Positions 1-5,085 of a stretch of 7,562 nt of DNA are shown here, one piece after another. The notes beneath the pieces are model-generated. The model worked only from the letters and a program-made list of their open reading frames with translations. It ran no database searches and was not told the DNA's origin. How positions within the stretch are numbered: position 1 is the stretch's first letter; every line of letters starts with the position of its first letter. The position numbers and the translations under genes are program-made. Source of the stretch: Phycisphaerae bacterium (lineage in GTDB: Bacteria; Planctomycetota; Phycisphaerae; SM23-33); assembly GCA_022866005.1 (NCBI GenBank), contig JALHTV010000106.1:1-7562 (forward strand). Reading direction: 5' to 3'.

Positions 1-18
1 ACCCAAACGAGGCCGCCG

Positions 19-91
19 GGGCCCTTAGCTCAGCGGTCAGAGCAGTGGACTCATAATCCATTGGTCGTAGGTTCAAATCCTACAGGGCCCA
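19..91 (+). tRNA. tRNA with CAU anticodon, probably tRNA-Ile2 (lysidine type); elongator Met is the alternative
   Basis: A complete cloverleaf can be folded by hand. The acceptor arms 19-25 and 84-90 pair perfectly (GGGCCCT/AGGGCCC) and A91 is the discriminator. The D stem is 28-31/40-43, the anticodon stem 45-49/57-61 has one G-T pair, the anticodon CAT is at 52-54, and the T stem is 67-71/79-83 with loop TTCAAAT. No 3' CCA is encoded. Several blocks (CTTAGCTCAG, GACTCATAATC, TTGGTCG) match what I remember of E. coli tRNA-Ile2, whose C34 is converted to lysidine by TilS so that it reads AUA. That favours Ile2 over elongator Met, but sequence alone does not settle it. tRNA 3' ends are common integration sites, which matters here because a recombinase lies in the same window. 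Confidence 0.93.
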
Positions 92-150
92 GTGATCCTG
101 CCTTCTCGAAGTGTCTCTCTCACGATGCAGCCCACCGGAACACTCGGCAG

Positions 151-186
151 GCTGCGTGATTTCTTGCGTGAGTTCGCGGCTTTTTT
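151..186 (+). terminator. Weak terminator-like hairpin after the tRNA
   Basis: GCTGCG (151-156) can pair with CGCGGC (175-180), including one G-U pair, and is followed directly by six T residues (181-186). The 18-nt loop is long and the stem short, so this is a modest intrinsic terminator at best. It lies 60 nt downstream of the tRNA, the right place to end its transcript. Confidence 0.35.
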
Positions 187-278
187 AGTGGGCCAGCGTC
201 GGCGAGCTTGGACTTCTACTTGGTCCACCTTGCCCCAGGCGCCGCCGATTTGTCTCTCCTTGGCCGGAAAGTCTCTGA

Positions 279-313
279 TTCGTTTGGACCACCCCCCAGC
301 GAGTCCAAACGAA
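279..313. repeat. 11-bp perfect inverted repeat with a 13-nt C-rich loop
   Basis: TTCGTTTGGAC (279-289) is the exact reverse complement of GTCCAAACGAA (303-313), separated by 13 bases that include a run of six C. No T-run follows, so it is not a standard terminator. The 8-mer CCAAACGA inside the right arm also occurs at 3-10 just before the tRNA. It could be a recombinase or regulator site, a structured RNA element or a remnant of a mobile element end. The sequence does not decide among these. Confidence 0.6.
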
Positions 314-374
314 AGCAGGCCCATGTGGACTAACACCTTCCGGAGATCAGCCCCCTGAGGCCATCGACGTTTCG

Positions 375-387
375 AGACATGATGTCT
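375..387. promoter_or_regulatory. 13-bp palindrome, candidate operator
   Basis: AGACAT (375-380) and ATGTCT (382-387) are perfect inverted half-sites around a single G. The flanking CGAG and CTCG extend the symmetry with a one-base bulge. It lies about 50-60 bases upstream of the candidate -35 box at 439, a position where an activator or repressor dimer could act. No regulator gene that would bind it is recognised, although a truncated HTH-like ORF lies just downstream. Confidence 0.35.
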
Positions 388-438
388 GCTCGGCAATCGT
401 CGCTGCCAAACGCTCGACCAAAGCGGCCGTGCCTGCTT

Positions 439-467
439 TTGACAGCAACTTCCAGATGGGTTACCAT
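439..467 (+). promoter_or_regulatory. Sigma70-like promoter for the SIR2 operon
   Basis: A perfect consensus -35 box TTGACA lies at 439-444 and is followed after 17 bases by TACCAT (462-467), which matches four of six bases of the consensus -10. An alternative -10 is CATTAT at 465-470 with a 20-base spacer. Transcription would start near 474, giving a leader of roughly 55 nt before the first ATG at 531. It is the only promoter-like site I found ahead of the rightward gene cluster. Confidence 0.55.
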
Positions 468-471
468 TATC

Positions 472-501
472 AGCCACCCGTCTTGCAGTTCGGGGGTGGC
501 T
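472..501 (+). promoter_or_regulatory. Leader hairpin at the presumed 5' end of the operon mRNA
   Basis: AGCCACCC (472-479) pairs perfectly with GGGTGGCT (494-501) around a 14-nt loop. It is followed by ATTTATCC, which is not a T-run, so it is a poor intrinsic terminator. Placed at the predicted transcript start and 12 nt before a strong GGAGG site (514-518), it could stabilise the 5' end or tune translation of the first ORF. Confidence 0.45.
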
Positions 502-530
502 ATTTATCCGTGCGGAGGAAGGGACTCCAC

Positions 531-599
531 ATGGCCAAGAAGCAGAACACCGCGTTAGCCGACGGCTTACGGGCTGCGGTTTCTCGGAGGTGTACATAG
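531..599 (+). CDS. 22-aa ORF, probable truncated start of a small HTH protein or leader peptide
   Basis: ATG at 531 is preceded by GGAGGAAGGG (514-523), a strong ribosome site 7-12 nt upstream. The frame reads MAKKQNTALADGLRAAV and stops with TAG at 597-599 after 22 codons. The lysine-rich start followed by LADGLRAAV resembles the opening of short XRE-like HTH proteins that I recall from Planctomycetota, which would continue for another 50 or so residues. Here the frame ends after SRRCT and no continuation is visible in other frames. It may therefore be a decayed remnant left by a deletion, or a leader peptide for the operon. The stop lies one base before the ATG of the next ORF, and its last codons overlap that ORF's ribosome site, so its translation could affect the next gene. 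Confidence 0.4.
   Translation: MAKKQNTALADGLRAAVSRRCT
586..591 (+). promoter_or_regulatory. Strong ribosome binding site deciding the start at 601
   Basis: GGAGGT at 586-591 is a near-perfect Shine-Dalgarno sequence, 9 nt before the ATG at 601. It is the main reason to treat the 49-codon frame as translated. Confidence 0.65.
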
Positions 600-600
600 G

Positions 601-750
601 ATGCATGCTGGCCTGCCCGAACCTGAAGAACTCGCTGAGGAATTATCACGAATTTCCAGGCACTGGCAAGCATCCGGGAGGTCACCAATGGACTGGAGCA
701 GTGAGATCGCCATCGAGCTTGTTCGCACACTGTGTGAGGTTCGACGTTAG
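601..750 (+). CDS. 49-aa small protein, first intact cistron of the SIR2 operon, function unknown
   Basis: The frame starts at ATG 601 behind GGAGGT (586-591) and ends with TAG at 748-750, only 2 nt before the SIR2 gene. The protein begins MHAGLPEPEELAEELSRI and contains HWQASGR, PMDW and ELVRTLCEV. It is acidic and amphipathic at the N-terminal half, with two predicted helices (about residues 8-22 and 31-48) and no signal peptide or membrane segment. I do not recognise the family. Its position suggests translational coupling to the SIR2 protein and a role as a small partner, inhibitor or regulator. An alternative is that it is a fragment of a longer lost gene, but the good ribosome site and tight spacing argue against that. 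Confidence 0.6.
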   Translation: MHAGLPEPEELAEELSRISRHWQASGRSPMDWSSEIAIELVRTLCEVRR

Positions 751-752
751 CT

Positions 753-1655
753 ATGGCGGTGGACAGCCATCCAACTAACGACCTACTCTTCGAGTCCTTA
801 ACCAAATCGGTGAGGAGCGGAAGATGCATCGCCATTCTAGGTGCAGGCATGTCAGCAGGTGACTATCCACCCTGGAGCACCCTTCTTCACATGCTAAGGG
901 ATGGTTGTAGCATCCGCGCAGAGGATCTCTCTAGCGCCGACCCGCTCGATATCGCAGAGGCCGCGAAACGCAAAGACCAAGATCGCTACCACCTTCTGCT
1001 CGATGAGACATTTGCACGAAAGGAGAGCCCCAAGTCCGCACCCAGATATCACCTCCTGGCACGCATCGAGTTCGCCAGCTATATCACGCTCAATTTCGAC
1101 CCACTTCTTGCTGATATTCTTGACCTGCACCGTAACATTACTGTCTCTGCTTATCCGTGGATTCAAGATATGTACCATGGGAATCGCGAGCTATTCTACG
1201 TCCATGGTCGCCTCGGCCCCGGTTATCCAGCCGCAAAAGCGAAGATCGTGTTGACCCGAGCTGAATTCGACCAGGCCTATGATCCCTACGGATCGCGTCT
1301 TCACGGTTTCCTGCAGTCAACGTTTTTGGACCATGATGTGTGCTTCATCGGCTGCAATCCGGTCGAGGCAAATCTCGAGCGGCTACTGAGAGCTTGTCAG
1401 AGCTTCTGTAAGGGACAGTACGCCCTGGACGGTCCGTCTCCTCCTCACTGGTTCTTGCTCTCGGACGATGCCGCGGAGATGCCAAATGGGCTCGATGATT
1501 GTGGGATTAGGCTCGTGCGGTACCCCAGGGTGGATGTATCCTTTTTGGGGCTAGATCGGGTTTTGGAGTATTGGGCTGGCAGACGCACGCCGGTGGTGCG
1601 CGAGCCCGGAACAAGGGAATCAGTTTACCGTGGGGATGTGGAGCCTGGGCAATGA
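753..1655 (+). CDS. SIR2-like (SIR2_2 type) protein, probable NAD-consuming defence effector
   Basis: A 300-residue protein with the SIR2 fold pattern. It has the NAD-binding glycine motif GAGMSAG (residues 30-36) followed by P-x-W (40-41), TLNFD (112-116) with the conserved Asn114 and Asp116, YVHG (149-152) with the likely catalytic His151, LTRAEFDQAY (167-176) and FIGCNPVEANL (198-208). This order is typical of the SIR2_2 family. In characterised anti-phage systems such as Thoeris, SIR2-pAgo, DSR and Avs5, SIR2 domains deplete NAD+ and cause abortive infection. The usual deacetylase zinc-binding cysteines are not seen. The 25-residue polar tail has no motif. ATG 753 has GAGGT 12 nt upstream and sits 2 nt after the preceding stop. 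The gene ends in an ATGA overlap with the 970-aa gene, so the two products are probably made in a fixed ratio. No membrane segment is visible, so it is likely cytoplasmic. The NADase activity is inferred from the family. Confidence 0.87.
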   Translation: MAVDSHPTNDLLFESLTKSVRSGRCIAILGAGMSAGDYPPWSTLLHMLRDGCSIRAEDLSSADPLDIAEAAKRKDQDRYHLLLDETFARKESPKSAPRYHLLARIEFASYITLNFDPLLADILDLHRNITVSAYPWIQDMYHGNRELFYVHGRLGPGYPAAKAKIVLTRAEFDQAYDPYGSRLHGFLQSTFLDHDVCFIGCNPVEANLERLLRACQSFCKGQYALDGPSPPHWFLLSDDAAEMPNGLDDCGIRLVRYPRVDVSFLGLDRVLEYWAGRRTPVVREPGTRESVYRGDVEPGQ

Positions 1656-4564
1656 GCAAGAGCTTTTTTCAACGGCTGGATGAGATGATGGCGACGCTCA
1701 CGGCCCAAAGGTCCTTGGACGACCGGTGGAATGCTCTTCGTCCCTTGTTGGCCGATCCTGATATCCAGAGGGAATTCTGGGGGCAACTCCGCTCGCCTGA
1801 GTGGCTGCCTCTCCTGCGCCAGAATGGATACTTCGCACGTCCACCCGAACCAGAGACGGTGTCAGGCGGTAGGGTTCGTTGGCCCAGTTGGCCAGCGTCG
1901 AAGTATCTGGCACGTATGTCGCCACATGCCGCAGCTGAAGTGGCGGACATCTTTCTCGAGGTTAAGACCGAAAACGCCTCCGTCATTGGGGACATGATTG
2001 ATGCGGCGCTGGCAATGCCGGCTGACGTTGCAGCTTCTCTTGTTCCGCCTATCTGTCGAGCGGCCAAGGATGGATCGCTATGGATTGACCTCAAGGACGT
2101 GAGCGACCTGTGCGTGCAACTGGCCAAAGGCGGTCAGCTTGATGTGGCGATGAACCTGGCCGATGCCTTGTTCACACCGACGTTCGAAGACAACCGACAG
2201 AAACTGAGCCAGCGAGATGAGTACTGGTACAAGGAAGGGCTCAAGCAGGCCGTGCCCACACTGGCGGCGCGCAGACCTAGCGCTCTTCTGCCAAGGCTCT
2301 GTGACTGGCTGAAGGCCTGGGTCGAGGCCGGAAAGCATGTCGGTCCAGACTTTGGCTCCGACTCTTCGTACATATGGCGGCCGGCCATCGAGGAGCATGA
2401 GCAGAACCCGGACTACGACTTCGCGGGGGTGATGGTTGGATTTGTCAGAGAGGGATTCGAGGAGGCGGTTCGGAGCGGAGGCCTTTCACTGGAGGAAGCC
2501 CTCCAGATCATCGAACGGTATCCGTACCTGGTCTTCAAGCGGATCAGGCTGCACCTGATTGGTGAGTTTGCAGATCAGGACCCCGATCTGGCTCGCCAGG
2601 CCATCATGAACCGCGAGCTCTTCGACGACTTCCAGTACAAGCACGAATACGCAACGCTCGTGGGACGGCGATTGGACCTACTGTCGGCGCAGCAACGGGA
2701 CGAGTGGTTCGGCTGGGTCGACGCCGGGCCGGACATGTCAGGTTTCGATGAGGCCATCAGGAAGAACTTGAGTCGCGAGCCAACCGAGGAGGACCGGCGG
2801 AGCAGGATTCACTATTGGCAGTTTGAGAGGCTGCACTGGGTTCGGGCCCACCTGCAGGGCGAACGGCGAGAGTTCTATGATCGGATGCTCGCAGAACACG
2901 GCGAACCAGACATGGCAGATCTTAGTTTTCGTACTGGAGGTATGCGATGGGGCAGCGAAAGCCCGATGTCAGTCGACGATCTCACGAGTAAGACCTTCGA
3001 AGAGGCCGTGAATGCGGTCTCGTCATGGAAGTCCGAGAAGCCTCGGTTCGTGGGCCCTAGCATCGAAGGCCTCGCCTCTACATTCAAGCAGTACGTCGCG
3101 ACCAATCGCAGGGAGTTCTCATCGCACGCCCAGGTTCTGGTCGGCCGGCCGGCGATCTTTGTGCGCGGGTTCATCAGCCAGATGAGTGAGGGGGCGCAGG
3201 CTGGCTGTGAGATCGATGTGCCTGGTGTGCTTGAACTGTGTCGGTGGGTACTGGATCGCCCCATTGATGAGCGAACCACACCAGAACAGGAAGACGAGAC
3301 CCTCGTCGACAAGGATTGGCAATGGACTAGGGATGAGATCTCCGACTTTGTCCAGAGCGTCAGCAAGGCCAAATCGGGGGATGTGCCAAGATATCCGATG
3401 GAGGGGCTTCGCGGGCCGATCTGGCGGTTGACTGAATCCCTCTACCGTGACCGGGCGGAGTCATACGTCGTTCGCGACATCTCCAAAGACGACCCCCGGG
3501 TTCATGACTACCTCGACCTTGGCATTAACTCGCCGCGCGGCAAAGCGATAGAGGCGGCCCTGGAGTACGCACGCTGGGTTGCGAACCACATCAAGAAGTC
3601 CGATGGCGAACAGGAAGTAGTCCCTGGCGGCTTCGACGCCATGCCCGAGGTCCGAGAGATGCTCGAATGGCAGTTCGCTTCCGAGAACAGAAGCTTCGAG
3701 GCCATGTCAGTGATTGGATCACGGGTTGGCTTGATCTACTGGATCGATAGGAAGTGGCTGGAGAAGAACGCAGGGCCGCTCTTTCAGTTGGAGGGAATCG
3801 AACAAGCGCCACCCGTCGCGCAAGGTTGGGCGGCATGGAACGCATTCCTGGTCTGGGTGAGACCGCATATCGAGTTCTACCGGATCTTCAAGTTGCAGTT
3901 CGCCTACGCCGTGGGTCAGGCCGCAAGCGTGCAATTGCCCGAACGCTCTGGCGAGCAGCCCATGTACCACCTCGGCGAGCACTTGGTGATTCTCTATGGA
4001 CGGGGACAACTTGGACTCGATGATGATGGTGGGCAGCTTCGGCGGTTTGTCGGAAACACGAATCCCGACGTCAGGCGCCACACGATTGGCTTCGTGGGAC
4101 GGAGCCTCAAAGGGGATGAGAAGGTGCCGGAGGACATCGTCGAGCGATTCAAGGCGCTATGGGACTTCTACTGGGCCGGTCCGGGCAAGAAGGATGCCAA
4201 AGAAAAGCCCAATGCGTGGTTGTTCGGGCCATGGTTCTCATGCGGTCAGTTTCCACAGCAGTGGGCCTTGGATCGGTTGGGGCAATTCGTCGAAGTAACT
4301 CCAACGCCAGAGCCAGACTACGCTGTCGCCGAGAAGCTTGCTGAGACGGCACACATTGACCTCGTGAAATCAGTTCGCATTCTCGACCGAGTGGTCCGCT
4401 GGGCTCAGGAGGGTTGGCGGCTTCATCACTGGCTTGACTCGGCAAAGGTGATTCTGAAGCAAGCGATGATCACCTCAGGCGAGGCCAAAGAAGGAGCTAC
4501 ACAACTCATCGACTACCTCGGCCGCCGTGGCTACACCGACTTCGGCGATTTGCTGCGGCAATAG
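1652..4564 (+). CDS. 970-aa helical-repeat-like protein coupled to SIR2, probable sensor or scaffold
   Basis: I choose ATG 1652 rather than the upstream in-frame ATG at 1571. It overlaps the SIR2 stop as ATGA and has GGAG (1640-1643) 8 nt upstream, and the extra 27 residues look like shadow sequence. The protein appears mostly alpha-helical, with tryptophan-rich blocks and no signal peptide, membrane segment, Walker A motif or recognisable nuclease motif. Residues about 36-135 (FWGQL, WLPLLRQNGYF, PSWPASKYLARM, ALAMPADVAASLVP) and the C-terminus (about 875-970, ending RRGYTDFGDLLRQ) resemble helical regions I associate with STAND-type defence proteins, but here without the NTPase. That resemblance is from memory and unverified. 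By analogy with other SIR2 systems it would sense the invader and control the SIR2 enzyme. The 3' end overlaps the convergent ParB-like gene by 34 bp. That it is a real gene is nearly certain. The role is inference. Confidence 0.82.
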   Translation: MSKSFFQRLDEMMATLTAQRSLDDRWNALRPLLADPDIQREFWGQLRSPEWLPLLRQNGYFARPPEPETVSGGRVRWPSWPASKYLARMSPHAAAEVADIFLEVKTENASVIGDMIDAALAMPADVAASLVPPICRAAKDGSLWIDLKDVSDLCVQLAKGGQLDVAMNLADALFTPTFEDNRQKLSQRDEYWYKEGLKQAVPTLAARRPSALLPRLCDWLKAWVEAGKHVGPDFGSDSSYIWRPAIEEHEQNPDYDFAGVMVGFVREGFEEAVRSGGLSLEEALQIIERYPYLVFKRIRLHLIGEFADQDPDLARQAIMNRELFDDFQYKHEYATLVGRRLDLLSAQQRDEWFGWVDAGPDMSGFDEAIRKNLSREPTEEDRRSRIHYWQFERLHWVRAHLQGERREFYDRMLAEHGEPDMADLSFRTGGMRWGSESPMSVDDLTSKTFEEAVNAVSSWKSEKPRFVGPSIEGLASTFKQYVATNRREFSSHAQVLVGRPAIFVRGFISQMSEGAQAGCEIDVPGVLELCRWVLDRPIDERTTPEQEDETLVDKDWQWTRDEISDFVQSVSKAKSGDVPRYPMEGLRGPIWRLTESLYRDRAESYVVRDISKDDPRVHDYLDLGINSPRGKAIEAALEYARWVANHIKKSDGEQEVVPGGFDAMPEVREMLEWQFASENRSFEAMSVIGSRVGLIYWIDRKWLEKNAGPLFQLEGIEQAPPVAQGWAAWNAFLVWVRPHIEFYRIFKLQFAYAVGQAASVQLPERSGEQPMYHLGEHLVILYGRGQLGLDDDGGQLRRFVGNTNPDVRRHTIGFVGRSLKGDEKVPEDIVERFKALWDFYWAGPGKKDAKEKPNAWLFGPWFSCGQFPQQWALDRLGQFVEVTPTPEPDYAVAEKLAETAHIDLVKSVRILDRVVRWAQEGWRLHHWLDSAKVILKQAMITSGEAKEGATQLIDYLGRRGYTDFGDLLRQ

Positions 4565-5085
4565 CCCGTTGACGTACTTTCCGATGCAACGCCGGTCGTG
4601 TCAGCCCTGTCGGCTCCGACTGTCTCCGATTTGCGAACCGTCGCACGCATCAATCTGACCGGAACAAGCTGCGCTTGCTCGTCCCAGGAAAGAGGAATCT
4701 CACCGCGCAGCGACCTCAGCGATAGGCCGCTGAGCTCATCGCCCCGTAGGACTGCCTCCACAATATCGGGCGCCAGCGAGGCCAGGCGGATGGTGCGGGC
4801 GATGTAGGACTGGTCCAGCTTGAGCCTGCGGGCCAGGTCGCAGTTGGACTTCACCTCGCCTGATTCGATCATCTTCTGCCAGCGGAAGGCGCGGGCCAAG
4901 GCGACTTTCAGGGGGCAGCGGGCGTCGGCGTCGGGCGTCTGCTTGGGGGCTACACCGTCGAGCAGGACGATCTGCTTGCGGCCGTTGCACCTCCTGAAAG
5001 TCATCGGGATGTGGATTACGATGCAGTCGCCGTCCTGATGCACTGTCGGGCGGGCAGAAGGCGGCCTAGCGGCTAAGACGGTCAT
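4531..5085 (-). CDS. ParB-like helix-turn-helix protein of the recombinase module
   Basis: A 184-residue basic protein, last gene of the leftward operon. ATG at 5085-5083 overlaps the recombinase stop as ATGA, so translation is coupled. AAAGGA (5101-5096) lies about 10 nt upstream. Residues 23-41 (VIHIPMTFRR, GRKQIVL) and 62-74 (ALARAFRWQKMIE) match my memory of small proteins encoded next to recombinases of this type. A ParB/KorB-like HTH follows at about 80-102 (DLARRLKLDQSYIARTIRL), then LAPDIVEAVL. It probably binds DNA and may act as regulator or accessory factor of the recombinase. The last 35 or so residues are low in conservation-like pattern and run into the 3' end of the opposing gene, so the C-terminus may have been created when the two modules were joined. 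Confidence 0.8.
   Translation of the reverse strand: MTVLAARPPSARPTVHQDGDCIVIHIPMTFRRCNGRKQIVLLDGVAPKQTPDADARCPLKVALARAFRWQKMIESGEVKSNCDLARRLKLDQSYIARTIRLASLAPDIVEAVLRGDELSGLSLRSLRGEIPLSWDEQAQLVPVRLMRATVRKSETVGADRADTTGVASESTSTGYCRSKSPKSV

Larger units (their letters stand above)
92..438. other. Gene-poor spacer between the tRNA and the defence operon promoter
   Basis: I see no convincing protein gene in this stretch. A forward frame at 92-358 starts with GTG on the base after the tRNA and has no credible ribosome site. The long reverse frame at 73-606 runs into the tRNA, and its translation is rich in Arg and Ser without domain-like pattern. The stretch holds the terminator-like hairpin at 151-186, a short inverted repeat TGGAC/GTCCA at 209-213/223-227, the 11-bp inverted repeat at 279-313 and the palindrome at 375-387. 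It may be the remains of an insertion between the tRNA and the operon. Confidence 0.5.

Noticed and set aside
92..358. 88-codon forward frame starting directly after the tRNA
   Set aside because: The GTG start abuts the tRNA 3' end with no ribosome site, and the frame crosses the terminator-like hairpin and the inverted repeat.
472..501. Leader hairpin as an intrinsic terminator or attenuator
   Set aside because: The stem is followed by ATTTATCC rather than a T-run, and no alternative pairing that would form an anti-terminator was found.
73..606. 177-codon reverse frame in the spacer
   Set aside because: It runs into the tRNA gene and across the promoter and leader hairpin of the rightward operon. 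The translation is Arg/Ser/Pro-rich without recognisable motifs.
590..778. 62-codon forward frame overlapping the 49-aa ORF
   Set aside because: Its start lies inside the ribosome site of the 49-aa ORF and it runs into the SIR2 gene in another frame.
1571..1651. 27-codon N-terminal extension of the 970-aa protein
   Set aside because: It lies within the SIR2 coding region, reads as shadow sequence, and the ATGA start at 1652 with GGAG upstream is better.
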